A stretch of DNA of 39,859 bases from positions 1 through 39,859 of the forward strand of contig NZ_JAMOLN010000081.1 of the NCBI RefSeq assembly GCF_024448165.1, given 5' to 3'. Position numbers and translations under genes: made by a program. Under the pieces are notes generated by a model. The model saw only the letters and a program-made list of their open reading frames with translations, was not told where the DNA came from and ran no database searches. The stretch is from Streptomyces longispororuber. GTDB lineage: Bacteria; Actinomycetota; Actinomycetes; Streptomycetales; Streptomycetaceae. Shown piece after piece: positions 1-7,840 of this stretch. Within the stretch, counting starts at the first letter, position 1, and each line of letters starts with the position of its first letter.

Positions 1-261
1 CCGGATCCGGAGGTACGGGCACTGGCCGCATCCGACCCCGCCCTGCTCGAGCCCCCGGTGCGGGACCTCGACCCCACGGTGCGCCAGGCAGCCGCCACCA
101 ACCCGAACCTGGCACCCGCCACCCTGGAAGACCTCCTCGCAGACCCCCGTACCGCCGAGAGCGCCGCGGCCAACCCGGCCCTTCCCGCTTCCCGCCTGCA
201 CGCCCTCCTCGACCGCTGCCTGGACGACACCGTCACCCTGCAGGGTGCCGTCCACCCCTGA
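1..261 (+). CDS. Leucine-rich repeat variant (LRV)-like protein, C-terminal fragment
   Basis: The frame is open at base 1 and 86 codons are visible before the stop, so the start lies outside the window. The sequence is made of short imperfect repeats rich in Ala, Leu, Asp and Pro, with units such as DPTVRQAAATNPNLAPATLE followed by ADPRTAESAAANPALPASRL. The recurring AAxNPxLP pattern is typical of LRV/HEAT-like superhelical scaffold proteins of actinobacteria. Such proteins usually mediate protein contacts; no catalytic residues are visible and the partner is unknown. A hairpin at 357-383 lies downstream. The family call rests on repeat character alone. Confidence 0.65.
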   Translation, partial: PDPEVRALAASDPALLEPPVRDLDPTVRQAAATNPNLAPATLEDLLADPRTAESAAANPALPASRLHALLDRCLDDTVTLQGAVHP

Positions 262-356
262 CAGGGCTGGTCGGCGCCGGGACGACTCGTCCGGGTACCG
301 ACCACTCTTCTCGAACGGGGACGCCTACCCTTTCCCGGCGCGCGTGATCGCCGGCC

Positions 357-383
357 GAACACCGCCCATGCGGGCCGGTGTTC
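357..383. terminator. Hairpin between convergent genes
   Basis: GAACACCG (357-364) pairs with CGGTGTTC (376-383). The inner CCC/GGG pairs extend the stem around an ATGC loop with one bulged C. It lies between the end of the LRV-like gene and the end of the minus-strand membrane protein gene, where a bidirectional terminator is expected. There is no U-tract, which is usual in Streptomyces. Confidence 0.5.
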
Positions 384-440
384 CTTGTCCTGCTGGTGGG
401 CATGGGCGAGGAGCCGGTATCCGCGGCATCGCCCCAGCCC

Positions 441-1070
441 CTACGAGAAGGGAGCAAAGATCAGGAGCAGAAGTGCGTACGCAGCGACTGCCATCGGGAA
501 GACGACCTCTGCCTTCAGCCGAGTCGTGAAGCTCAGCGGGATGCCTTCGCTGACGCGCACGTTCTCCAGGTCGTGGTGCAGTTCGCAGGTGGTCTCGCCG
601 TCCACCAGCACCGCGTAGGACGTCTCCGTGGCGCTCCCGAACCGCCGCGGTGCGATGCGGATCTGGGCGCCATGCCTGGTGACGGACGGCGGATCGATGT
701 CGTCCGGCTGAGGCACCGGTTCGAGGATGTCCAGAACCGGTGTCCCGAATGACGCCCGGATGGGACGCTGCTGGCTGAAGTCGGCTGCGACGATGTCACG
801 CCGCCCGTTGTTGCGTATGCGGAGCCTGACGACGCGTGGGCTGGTGAGGCTGACACCGTCCCTGAGGACTTCGATCGATCCGTCGACATGGGGGTGATTG
901 ACGAGCAGTTCGGTCTCCTCGAACGAGTACCGAATGCTCCGCTTCGGGTTCGCTGCCCGCAGTGTCGCCCAGACGGCAGCCATTCCGGTGAGGAGAGAGG
1001 CGAGCACGGCAGCGGCTGCCCAGAACGTGCCCGACACGTAGAACGGATCATCCGTGGCTATCACCTGCAT
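441..1070 (-). CDS. Hypothetical membrane protein with two terminal membrane segments
   Basis: A 209-residue protein of unrecognised function. A hydrophobic segment at about residues 12-36 (FWAAAAVLASLLTGMAAVWA) and a second at about 190-207 (VVFPMAVAAYALLLLIFA) bracket a soluble domain of about 150 residues. That domain looks rich in beta strand (RVVRLRIRNNGRRDIVAADF), resembling the immunoglobulin-like fold of many actinobacterial surface-proximal hypotheticals. The start ATG at 1070 has no strong Shine-Dalgarno sequence. The gene lies downstream of, and on the same strand as, the aldo/keto reductase, with a gap of about 116 bp. A functional link is not evident. Confidence 0.7.
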   Translation of the reverse strand: MQVIATDDPFYVSGTFWAAAAVLASLLTGMAAVWATLRAANPKRSIRYSFEETELLVNHPHVDGSIEVLRDGVSLTSPRVVRLRIRNNGRRDIVAADFSQQRPIRASFGTPVLDILEPVPQPDDIDPPSVTRHGAQIRIAPRRFGSATETSYAVLVDGETTCELHHDLENVRVSEGIPLSFTTRLKAEVVFPMAVAAYALLLLIFAPFS

Positions 1071-1186
1071 GTGCGTGATCTAAGCAGGGGGCAGGGGAGT
1101 CGCGCAGTGGTTCGACGTGCTTCGGTCCGCTTCCTCGCGGAGATTCGGCGGCCCCGGTCAAGGTCGGTATGCGACCCGTCCCCGGT

Positions 1187-2071
1187 TCAGCTCGGCACAA
1201 CGGCCTCAAGATCCTCCAACTCCCTTGTAGTGAGGGTGAGTTCCGCGGCCCTGGCGGAGTCGGCGATGGAGGCGGGGCGGCTGGCACCCGGTACCGGGAT
1301 CACTGCCGGGGAGCGGGCGAGCAGCCAGGCCAGGGCGATCTGCTGGGGGGTGACGCCGTGTTCGGCGGCGATACGGTGGAAGGCGGTGCCTGTCGAGGTG
1401 GGGCCGGAGGGGCCGTCGAGGGAGCTGCGGGAGATGCCGCCGAGCGGGCTCCAGGCCAGGAAGGCCAGCCCCAGCTGTTCACTGAGCTGCACCTCGGGCT
1501 CGCTGTCGCGGACGGCGGGGGAGTACTGGTTCTGTACGGAGACGAGACCGTCGCCGAGGATCTGGTGGGCTTCGCGGATCTGGGCGGTGGTGACGTTGGA
1601 GATCCCCGCGGCGCGGATGGTGCCGGCGTCGAGAAGCTCGCGCAGCGCGCCGACGGATTCCGCCCAGGGCACGGTCGGGTCGGGCTTGTGCAGTTGGTAC
1701 AGGCCGATCGCGTCGACGTTCAGGCGCTCGGCGGAGGCTTGCGCGGCGTGCTTGAGGTGGGCGGGGGTGGCGGTGACGGTCCAGCTGCCGTCACCGGGCC
1801 GGCCGCGGCCACCCTTCGTAGCCACCAGGACGTGGGAGGCGCCGACGCCGTAGCGGGCCAGGGCGCGGGCGATCAGCAGCTCGTTGTGACCCACCTCGTC
1901 GGCGTGCCAGTGATAGCTGTCAGCCGTGTCGATGACGGTGACACCGGAGTCGAGGGCGGCGTGGATGGTGGCGATGGCCCGCGTCTCGTCCGGGCGGTGC
2001 TCGATGGACAGCGGCATGGCGCCCAGACCGATGGCGCCGACGGAGGTGTGGGCGATGGTGCGCTTCTGCAT
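1187..2071 (-). CDS. Aldo/keto reductase
   Basis: A 294-residue NADPH-dependent aldo/keto reductase of the bacterial AKR type, normally reducing aldehydes or ketones to alcohols in the cytosol. The catalytic tetrad is recognisable: Asp48 and Tyr53 in VIDTADSYHW, Lys86 in VATKGG and His128 in YQLHKPDP. The C-terminal part has the coenzyme-binding stretch IPVPGASRP. The frame runs open far upstream, but the true start is the ATG at 2071, which begins MQKRTIAHTSVGAIGLGAM and has GAGGA about 10 bases before it. It starts 14 bases after the stop of the upstream SDR-like gene, so the two are almost certainly one operon, divergent from the LysR gene. The natural substrate is unknown. Confidence 0.93.
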   Translation of the reverse strand: MQKRTIAHTSVGAIGLGAMPLSIEHRPDETRAIATIHAALDSGVTVIDTADSYHWHADEVGHNELLIARALARYGVGASHVLVATKGGRGRPGDGSWTVTATPAHLKHAAQASAERLNVDAIGLYQLHKPDPTVPWAESVGALRELLDAGTIRAAGISNVTTAQIREAHQILGDGLVSVQNQYSPAVRDSEPEVQLSEQLGLAFLAWSPLGGISRSSLDGPSGPTSTGTAFHRIAAEHGVTPQQIALAWLLARSPAVIPVPGASRPASIADSARAAELTLTTRELEDLEAVVPS

Positions 2072-2085
2072 GGTGGCTTGGTTCC

Positions 2086-3024
2086 TCAGTCTGTGGGAAC
2101 GGGGGACAGGGCGAGTGCTTCGGCGACGGCGCCGGGCAGCCAGTCGGTGGAGCGGGAGAAAGAGAAACCCAGCGCCTTCGCGCGGGCGTTGCTCATGGCG
2201 TAGTGGCGGTCGAAGGAGAACGGGGAGGCTTCTTCGCCCGCGCGGACGGTCCGGTGGACCGCCTTCCGGCCGGCCTGCTTGGCGACGATGTCGGTGAGGT
2301 CGTGCACAGTGAGCGGGCCGTCGGAGCAGGCGTTGACGGGGCCGGTGAAGTCGGCGACGCTCGCCCACATCAGCAGGTCCGCCAGCTCCTCGTAGTGGAT
2401 GAAGACCGTGGGCAGCGCCGTCGCGTGCACAGCGACCGCGTCGCCCCGGGTGACGCGCTCGGCATAGTGCGCCAGCCGGCCGGTGAACTCCTGCGCGCCG
2501 CCGCCGAGTACATGGGCGCTGCGCACGGTGGCGAAGGCGAATCTGCGGGCGCGGGCGAAGACGGCCTCGGCCTGCCGCTTGCCCTCGGCGTAGTGCGCCT
2601 CCAGGTAGGCGTCGTCGTGCCAGGGCAGGTCCATGGCCACCTGCCAGGTGGCCGGGTCCACGCTCTCCTCCGTGACGGGCGTCCCCGACGGCACGGTCGG
2701 CAAGGTGGCGGTTGCGGGGTCGTAGACCTCGATCGTGGAGGTCATGACGTAGCGCCGGGTGCGGCCGTCGAAGGCGCGGGTGGCGACCGCGGCTTGTACC
2801 GGGGTGTAGCAGACCTGGTCCACCACGACATCGAAGGCGCGTCCGTCGAGCGCGGCCGTCAGGGCGGCCTCGTCGTTGCGGTCGACGACGAGGTGCTCGA
2901 CGCCGGCAGGTGCCGGGGTGGAGCCGCGGTTGATGACCGTGACCTGGTGGCCCGCAGCCTGAAGGCGTTCGACCAGGAGCTTTCCGAAGTACCGGCTTCC
3001 GCCGATGACACAGATCCTTTGCAT
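2086..3024 (-). CDS. NAD-dependent epimerase/dehydratase family (extended SDR-like) protein
   Basis: A 312-residue Rossmann protein. The N-terminus MQRICVIGGSRYFG holds the nucleotide-binding glycine motif (residues 8-14). Tyr145 and Lys149 in HYAEGKRQAE fit the SDR YxxxK pair, with Ser96/Thr97 as the likely third catalytic position. The length is typical of NAD-dependent epimerase/dehydratase proteins acting on sugars or small carbonyl compounds. An in-frame start at 3051 would add nine residues (MTIGIQAWG), but the ATG at 3024 places the glycine motif properly, so it is preferred. It is the first gene of a two-gene operon with the aldo/keto reductase and lies divergent from a LysR gene 70 bases away, its probable regulator. 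Confidence 0.88.
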   Translation of the reverse strand: MQRICVIGGSRYFGKLLVERLQAAGHQVTVINRGSTPAPAGVEHLVVDRNDEAALTAALDGRAFDVVVDQVCYTPVQAAVATRAFDGRTRRYVMTSTIEVYDPATATLPTVPSGTPVTEESVDPATWQVAMDLPWHDDAYLEAHYAEGKRQAEAVFARARRFAFATVRSAHVLGGGAQEFTGRLAHYAERVTRGDAVAVHATALPTVFIHYEELADLLMWASVADFTGPVNACSDGPLTVHDLTDIVAKQAGRKAVHRTVRAGEEASPFSFDRHYAMSNARAKALGFSFSRSTDWLPGAVAEALALSPVPTD

Positions 3025-3094
3025 GCCCCAAGCCTGGATCCCTATCGTCATCAGCAGAAGTCCCGACTTGCTGGATACGTATTAAGGAAAACTG

Positions 3095-4123
3095 TTGATC
3101 GATGTGCAGCGGCTCCGCGTCCTGCGGGCGGTGGCGGAGTACGGCAGCTTCAACCAGGCGGCCGCCGCACTCCGACTCACGCCCTCGGCCGTCTCCCAGC
3201 AGGTGGCCGCCCTGGAACGCGGCCTCGGTGCCCAGGTCGTGGCGCGCAGCACCCGAGGCGTGACCCTCACACAGGCGGGCCGGATCATGGTCGGCGCCGC
3301 CGAATCCGTCGCAGCGGAAATCGAGTTCGCACAGCAGCAGGTCGCCGAGCTCCGCACCGGCCGCACCCAACTCACCGTCGCCACGTTCACCAGCGGCGGC
3401 AGGCTCCTGCTGCCCGCTGCCCTCACCCAGCTCACGGCAGCCCATCCCCGCACCGTGGTCCACGTCAGGGAGGGCGAACCCGAGGACACCCTCCCACTCG
3501 TCCGCCAAGGCGCCGTGGACCTCGCCCTCGCCTACCACTTCGACGGCCCGCTCCCCGTCGGCCCTGGCCCCAGCTCCAGCCTGGAGTGGACACCGCTCCT
3601 GGCAGACCCCCTGCACGTCGTCCTGCCTCAGGGCCACCGACTCGCCGACCAGGACGCGCTCGACCTCAACGATCTGGCAGCCGAACCCTGGGTGCTCGGC
3701 TGCCTCAAGACCGAGGCATACCTGCGCCGCTTCGCGGAACACGCCGGCTTCGATCCGGAAATCCGCGGCACCACCACCGACTACTTCTTCGCCCGCTCCC
3801 TCGTCGCCGCGGGCATGGGAATCTCCCTGATCCCCTCCATCGCACTCGCCCCCGAGATCCCGGGTCTGAAGAGCGTTCCGATCAAGTCGCCGGGCCCGAT
3901 CCGGCACATCGGCGTCGCCGCAATCAGCCACCGTGACAGGCCCCACGTCACGACGCTCGTACGCACTCTTCGCGAGCAGGCGATGCGGCACGACGGGCAT
4001 CGGTTTGTCGTCGGCCCGCCGAAGGCCGACCAGGCGGCACTCTCCCGGGCCGTCGACCGAGACCGGAGTGTGGGGGAGGCGGTAGCCGTCGTTGAGCCTT
4101 CTTCGAGAGACTCCTCCCCGTGA
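3095..4123 (+). CDS. LysR family transcriptional regulator
   Basis: A 342-residue LysR-type regulator. The winged helix-turn-helix lies at residues 5-64 (SFNQAAAALRLTPSAVSQQV is the core), followed by an alpha/beta effector-binding domain (LTVATFTSGGRLLLPAAL onwards; SLVAAGMGISLIPSIAL near the end). The start chosen is TTG at 3095, with AAGGA seven bases upstream; an in-frame GTG at 3104 is possible. The tail after about residue 300 is longer than usual for LysR proteins. The 70-base intergenic region shared with the divergent reductase operon contains the palindrome ATACGTAT (3075-3082), a candidate part of its operator. LysR proteins normally control such divergent operons in response to a small-molecule ligand. 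Confidence 0.93.
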   Translation: MIDVQRLRVLRAVAEYGSFNQAAAALRLTPSAVSQQVAALERGLGAQVVARSTRGVTLTQAGRIMVGAAESVAAEIEFAQQQVAELRTGRTQLTVATFTSGGRLLLPAALTQLTAAHPRTVVHVREGEPEDTLPLVRQGAVDLALAYHFDGPLPVGPGPSSSLEWTPLLADPLHVVLPQGHRLADQDALDLNDLAAEPWVLGCLKTEAYLRRFAEHAGFDPEIRGTTTDYFFARSLVAAGMGISLIPSIALAPEIPGLKSVPIKSPGPIRHIGVAAISHRDRPHVTTLVRTLREQAMRHDGHRFVVGPPKADQAALSRAVDRDRSVGEAVAVVEPSSRDSSP

Positions 4124-4635
4124 TGGACAACTCGCTAATCGTCGCTGGCCTCACTGGTGTCACCGCGATCGCGGCCAGTTCGCTGGCGAGCTGGCTGACC
4201 AGCAGGGGCAATGCCCACGCAGCCCGGATCCAGGTCCATGCCAACAGGGACGCGCAGCGCTGCGAAGGTACTCGGCAGACCCGACGAGCCGCCTACCTCG
4301 ACCTCATTGAGCGGGCCGAGGCCGTCGCTGACGGACTCAGGGGAGTCGACAGTCTTCGGTCCACCGAGTGCGAGGCCGCTCTGGCCGGTCACCGCGACCG
4401 GCATCAACAACTTCGCAGGGCAGCGACGCTGATCGGCCTGGAAGGCCCGTCCACGGTCGAAGTAGCAGCATCGAACCTTCTGATCATGTCGGGCACGCTC
4501 AGCACCGCTCTCGCGGCCACGGCCGAGAACGTCAGCCGGGACAACCGTCGTGAGTTCCAGGAGACGTTGCGCGCTTACATACGACTGATCAGGCCTTTCG
4601 TGGATGCAGCTGCCCTCGCGCTGGAAGAGACGTAG
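4123..4635 (+). CDS. Hypothetical protein with N-terminal membrane anchor
   Basis: A 170-residue protein. One hydrophobic segment at residues 4-24 (SLIVAGLTGVTAIAASSLAS) is followed by a basic and then largely alpha-helical region rich in Ala, Arg and Glu (YLDLIERAEAVADGL, NRREFQETLRAYIRLIRPF), suggesting an anchored coiled-coil-like cytosolic domain. The stop of the LysR gene (TGA 4121-4123) overlaps the ATG start at 4123, and a GTG at 4120 is also in frame, so translation is probably coupled to LysR. Proteins of this shape are common in Streptomyces and have no known role. Confidence 0.72.
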   Translation: MDNSLIVAGLTGVTAIAASSLASWLTSRGNAHAARIQVHANRDAQRCEGTRQTRRAAYLDLIERAEAVADGLRGVDSLRSTECEAALAGHRDRHQQLRRAATLIGLEGPSTVEVAASNLLIMSGTLSTALAATAENVSRDNRREFQETLRAYIRLIRPFVDAAALALEET

Positions 4636-4740
4636 TCGGAGGCGAGGCTCTTCCTCCGTCCTCCGCGGTTCTGCGGCGGCCGGTTCGGATCGAGCGGTAT
4701 CGGCGGGCCGGGCGGTTGTGGACAGCTGGGAGGGGTCCAG

Positions 4741-4842
4741 GCTGTGAATGCTGGAAGCCTGTATGACATCTCCCTTGAAGTGGCCGTTCGCGATGTTGCG
4801 TACGGGCGGCTGCTCGCCCGCCGATTCCGGGGGCGCAGCGGC
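4741..4842 (-). pseudogene. Possible relic of a protein with a 'VIQA-x-x-I' repeat segment
   Basis: In the 220-base gap before the VOC gene, the minus strand encodes RNIANGHFKGDVIQASSIHS (about 4741-4800), preceded by a linker with Ala, Pro and Glu. This resembles the short 'N-x-I-x-G-x-x-x-G-x-V-I/V-Q-A-x-x-I-x-G' beta segment found in the middle of many actinobacterial HTH or STAND-type proteins. No start codon, HTH or NTPase domain is visible around it and the downstream frame is not protein-like. It may be a fossil of such a gene, or chance. Confidence 0.25.
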
Positions 4843-4862
4843 TGCACGCCAAGCAGGTGGCC

Positions 4863-5264
4863 ATGAGGCAGGCTGTCGGAATGAGATCACGAACTGGTGG
4901 CATGTGGTGGGGAACGACCATCGAAGCTCCGGACCCTCGCAGCCTGGCGAACTTCTACGCCGACCTCCTCGGCTGGGACATCGGGCACGAGGAGCCCGGA
5001 ACGACCGTCCTCGCCGCCTCCCCGCAAGGACCGTTCTTCGTGTTCCAGCAGGCGGACGGCTACCGGGCTCCGGTGTGGCCGCCGGTCACTGGCGAGCAAC
5101 GCCCGATGATGCACTTCGACTTTCAGGTCGGCGATCTGGAATCGGCAGTGGCCGAGGCGGTCGCCCTCGGCGCCGTCGTCGCGGGGCATCAGCCGCAGGA
5201 GAACGTCCGGGTGCTGTTCGACCCCGCCGGCCACCCGTTCTGTCTGTGCCACGACGAAGGCTGA
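4863..5264 (+). CDS. VOC family protein (glyoxalase/bleomycin-resistance fold)
   Basis: A single-domain vicinal-oxygen-chelate protein of about 133 residues. The two beta-alpha-beta-beta-beta modules are recognisable: WWGTTIEAPDPRSLANFYAD opens the first, and MMHFDFQVGDLESAVAEAV opens the second, which ends in VRVLFDPAGHPFCLC. That ending is the usual C-terminal signature of Streptomyces VOC proteins. Possible starts are GTG 4857, ATG 4863 and ATG 4881; the domain itself begins near 4908, so the first 10-15 residues are uncertain. Functions in the family range from metal-dependent lyases and dioxygenases to drug-binding resistance proteins; nothing here fixes the substrate. Confidence 0.88.
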   Translation: MRQAVGMRSRTGGMWWGTTIEAPDPRSLANFYADLLGWDIGHEEPGTTVLAASPQGPFFVFQQADGYRAPVWPPVTGEQRPMMHFDFQVGDLESAVAEAVALGAVVAGHQPQENVRVLFDPAGHPFCLCHDEG

Positions 5265-5402
5265 TCAGCTGGGCGTGATCCGGATCGGAGCCGGATGCTG
5301 CACCCATCGTCGGGGCGCGAGCGCGGGTGGTGCTGCATGCGGCGTGCGGGTGCGGCCGTCCTCAAGGCGAGGTGGCCGGGTGGTACCTGGCGTGCCGTCC
5401 CG

Positions 5403-5801
5403 CTACGAGGTCATCGGCGGATCGGTGCGGGCGTCATAGGAGCTGCGCGCATCGTCGATCCGCGCGAGGTGCGCGACGCTCCATTCGAGCAGAGGAGCAG
5501 TGGCCTTGCGCAGAGTGAGGCCCATCTCGGTGAGCTCATAACTGACATGCGGCGGCATGACGTTGTGGACGGTGCGGGTCAGGATTCCGTCGCGTTCCAG
5601 GCTGCGCAGTGTCACGGTGAGCATGCGCTGACTGATTCCGTCGATGGCCCTTTTGAGCTCGGTGAAGCGGCGCGGACCGTCCCGGAGATGGCGCACGACC
5701 AGCAGCGACCACTTGTCTCCGACGATGTCGAGCACCACTCGGGTCCGGCACGCGTCGCTGGGCGGCTCTGACGATCGTGCATCGCCCTGTACCGCGCCCA
5801 T
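5403..5801 (-). CDS. HxlR family transcriptional regulator
   Basis: A 132-residue winged-helix regulator of the HxlR/DUF24 family. The signature runs CRTRVVLDIVGDKWSLLVV, then GPRRFTELKRAIDGISQRML and the wing PPHVSYELTEMG. Cys18, just before the first helix, is in the position used for thiol-based redox sensing in several relatives (YodB, HypR, QorR type), so it may sense electrophiles or oxidants. The gene is divergent from an alpha/beta hydrolase gene, and the 174-base intergenic region holds a 17-base perfect palindrome (5877-5893) typical for the family. It probably represses the hydrolase gene and perhaps itself. Confidence 0.93.
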   Translation of the reverse strand: MGAVQGDARSSEPPSDACRTRVVLDIVGDKWSLLVVRHLRDGPRRFTELKRAIDGISQRMLTVTLRSLERDGILTRTVHNVMPPHVSYELTEMGLTLRKATAPLLEWSVAHLARIDDARSSYDARTDPPMTS

Positions 5802-5911
5802 GGTTACCTCCAGAGAACCGGGTCACAGAAATGTGCCTTATTGCCTGCGGCGCGTCGTGTGCACCAGCATGTTTCAGGTACTCAAACAGTACCGAGGCAC
5901 GAAAGGTAACC
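5802..5911. repeat. Wide inverted repeat GGTTACCT / AGGTAACC
   Basis: GGTTACCT (5802-5809), directly abutting the HxlR start codon, has its exact reverse complement AGGTAACC at 5904-5911, about 65 bases upstream of the hydrolase start. The AGGTAACC copy lies 10 bases beyond the short palindrome at 5877-5893. The two 8-base arms could be secondary operator half sites that allow looping. Chance cannot be excluded for an 8-mer pair. Confidence 0.35.
5877..5893. promoter_or_regulatory. Probable HxlR operator
   Basis: GGTACT-CAAAC-AGTACC is a perfect 6-5-6 palindrome in the HxlR/hydrolase intergenic region. The inner TACT...AGTA halves match the operator type described for HxlR/DUF24 regulators such as Bacillus YodB and CatR. 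It sits about 83 bases upstream of the hydrolase start and 76 bases from the HxlR start, so it could overlap both promoters. Assignment to this HxlR protein is inference from position and motif type. Confidence 0.65.
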
Positions 5912-5975
5912 GCCAGAGCCGCAGGTCAGCGGCGTGCGCGCGATCGTGCCCTGCTGCTCCTGCGAAGGAAGACCC

Positions 5976-6701
5976 ATGACTACATTTCTGCTGGTGCACG
6001 GTGCTTGGCACAACGGGCGGTGCTGGGAGCGGGTGGTGCCGCTGCTGGAGGCGGCTGGACACCGTGTGTTCGCGCCCTCGCTCACCGGCTTCGGTGACAA
6101 GGCGCACCTGCTCGGCCCGGAGGTGGGTCTCGATACGCACGTCGACGACGTGGTGGGACTCATCACCGAGGAGAACCTCAGCGACGTCGTACTCGTCGGC
6201 CACAGCTACGCAGGGCTGGTGATCTCCTCCGCCGCCAACCGCATTTCGGACCGCATCGCGCACCTGGTCCACCTCGACGCGATGGTCCCGGAGGACGGTG
6301 AATCCGCCGTCGACGTCCAACCCATGACACGGCAACTGATCGAGCTCGCCGAGAAGTCCGAGAGCGGCTGGCGCGTGCCGCCGATGCCGGAGCAGCCCGC
6401 GCCCCTCGGCCTGTTCGGCGTCACCGACCCGGACGACGTCGCCTGGCTGCGCGGGATGCTCTCGGACCAGCCGGTGCGCTGTCTGCAGCAGCCGGTGCGG
6501 CTGGACAACCCAGCCGCTGACGCGATTCCGCGCACGCACATCCACAATGTCGGCGCCACGCCGACGGGCATCACCCGCCGCCCCATCCCTCCGATCCAGC
6601 CCAACGGCACTGCCGCCCAGGTCTGGGAACTGCCGACCGGCCACGACTGCATGATCACCATGCCGGGCGAACTCAGCGAACTACTCCTCAAACTCCCCTA
6701 G
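5976..6701 (+). CDS. Alpha/beta fold hydrolase (HNL/salicylate-esterase-like)
   Basis: A 241-residue cytosolic alpha/beta hydrolase. The oxyanion-hole segment FLLVHGAWHNGRCW opens the protein, the nucleophile Ser77 is in VLVGHSYAG, and the catalytic His (about residue 223) is in PTGHDCMI. It resembles the small esterase/hydroxynitrile-lyase-like family ('HGAWHG' proteins). The start ATG at 5976 is preferred over an upstream in-frame start at 5934, because GAAGGAAG precedes it and the domain begins immediately. The neighbouring HxlR regulator and palindrome suggest induction by a reactive or toxic substrate. Confidence 0.92.
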   Translation: MTTFLLVHGAWHNGRCWERVVPLLEAAGHRVFAPSLTGFGDKAHLLGPEVGLDTHVDDVVGLITEENLSDVVLVGHSYAGLVISSAANRISDRIAHLVHLDAMVPEDGESAVDVQPMTRQLIELAEKSESGWRVPPMPEQPAPLGLFGVTDPDDVAWLRGMLSDQPVRCLQQPVRLDNPAADAIPRTHIHNVGATPTGITRRPIPPIQPNGTAAQVWELPTGHDCMITMPGELSELLLKLP

Positions 6702-6740
6702 CCAGAAGATCAGTTGAAGGTGAGGCCCCGGCGCACGGAG

Positions 6741-6776
6741 AGGACGCCGCTCGCACCAGGGGCGCGGCGGCGTCCT
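6741..6776. terminator. Hairpin downstream of the hydrolase gene
   Basis: AGGACGCCGC (6741-6750) and GCGGCGTCCT (6767-6776) form a perfect 10-base stem with a 16-base loop, 40 bases after the hydrolase stop and before the sigma factor gene. It is a likely rho-independent-like terminator without a U-tract. Confidence 0.5.
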
Positions 6777-6826
6777 GCTCTGCGCGGTTCCGGCCGGCTG
6801 AGGCAGCTTCGGGACCCAGTAGCAGC

Positions 6827-7783
6827 GTGCGGCATGATGAGTGCGTGGACTTCGAGCCGTACCGGGGTGAGTTGGTGGCGTTCTGCTACCGGATGGTGGG
6901 TTCCTTCCACGAGGCCGAGGATCTCGTGCAGGAGACCATGCTGCGCGCCTGGAAGGCTCGTGACCGGTACGACCCGGCGCGCGCGTCGGTGCGGACCTGG
7001 CTGTACCGGATCGCGACCAACGCCTGCCTGACCGCTCTGGAAGGGCGTGCGCGGCGTCCACTGCCGTCCGGGTTGGGGGCTCCGAGCGACGACCCCGGCG
7101 CGCCGCTGGCGCCGGCCCTTGACGTGCCATGGCTGGAGCCGTTCCCTGACGCGCGGTTCGACGTGGAGAAGCGGGCCGATCTGCGGCTGGCCTGGGTGGC
7201 GGCGGTGCAGGTCCTGCCGGCCCGGCAGCGGGCGGTGCTGGTACTGCGCGAGGTGCTGGCGTTCTCCGCCGCCGAGGTCGCCGAGCAGTTGGACACCACG
7301 GTCGCGGCGGTCAACAGCGCGCTTCAGCGCGCCCGTTCAGCTCTGTCCGGCGTAGGCGATGCCGCGACGGTCACCGAGCCCGACGATCCCGAAGTACGCA
7401 CCGTCATCCAGCAGTACGTGCAGGCTTTCGAAGCGGCGGACGTACCCGCGTTGGTGCGACTGCTGGCGGACGACGCCGTGCTGGAGATGCCGCCGGTTTC
7501 GTTGTGGTTCCGCGGCAGTGGGCACTACGGCCGGTTCATGGACCGGGTGTTCGGGATGCGCGGCACGGGGTGGTGCGTACAGGTGCTGACGGCCAACGGG
7601 CAGCCCGCGCTGGCCGCGTACGCACCCGAGCCCGGTGGCGGTCACCGCCTGCACACCCTGCAGCTGTTCACTGTCACCGGCGGCCGCATCACGCACAACG
7701 TCGTGTTCGCCGATCCGCGCGTCCTCGACGTCTTCGAACTGCCCCAGAGAATTTCCGCAGACGATTTTCGCAGCGGGCGATGA
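6827..7783 (+). CDS. ECF sigma factor with C-terminal SnoaL-like domain (SigX5/TIGR02960-like)
   Basis: A 318-residue ECF-type sigma factor. Region 2 is at about residues 10-80 (FCYRMVGSFHEAEDLVQETM, then SVRTWLYRIATNACL). Region 4 is at about 125-175 (LPARQRAVLVLREVLAFSAA, with the HTH AEQLDTTVAAVNSALQRAR). From about residue 190 a SnoaL/NTF2-like domain follows (QQYVQAFEAADVPALVRLLA; WFRGSGHYGRFM). In such ECF groups the fused NTF2-like domain replaces a separate anti-sigma factor and controls activity. The start is GTG 6827 or GTG 6845 (MDFEPYRGEL); neither has a clear Shine-Dalgarno. A RibD-C/DHFR-like gene follows 57 bases downstream, a partnership seen often with this sigma type. Confidence 0.9.
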   Translation: MRHDECVDFEPYRGELVAFCYRMVGSFHEAEDLVQETMLRAWKARDRYDPARASVRTWLYRIATNACLTALEGRARRPLPSGLGAPSDDPGAPLAPALDVPWLEPFPDARFDVEKRADLRLAWVAAVQVLPARQRAVLVLREVLAFSAAEVAEQLDTTVAAVNSALQRARSALSGVGDAATVTEPDDPEVRTVIQQYVQAFEAADVPALVRLLADDAVLEMPPVSLWFRGSGHYGRFMDRVFGMRGTGWCVQVLTANGQPALAAYAPEPGGGHRLHTLQLFTVTGGRITHNVVFADPRVLDVFELPQRISADDFRSGR

Positions 7784-7840
7784 GTCCTCGCGGTGCCGTC
7801 GGTACGTACCGGTGAGCATCCAACCGAAGGGAACCTCATC

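Noticed and set aside
2072..4000. Minus-strand frame continuing more than 1.9 kb upstream of the aldo/keto reductase
   Set aside because: It is an antisense or out-of-phase shadow of the epimerase and LysR genes caused by GC codon bias. The reductase domain begins at ATG 2071 with a ribosome-binding site.
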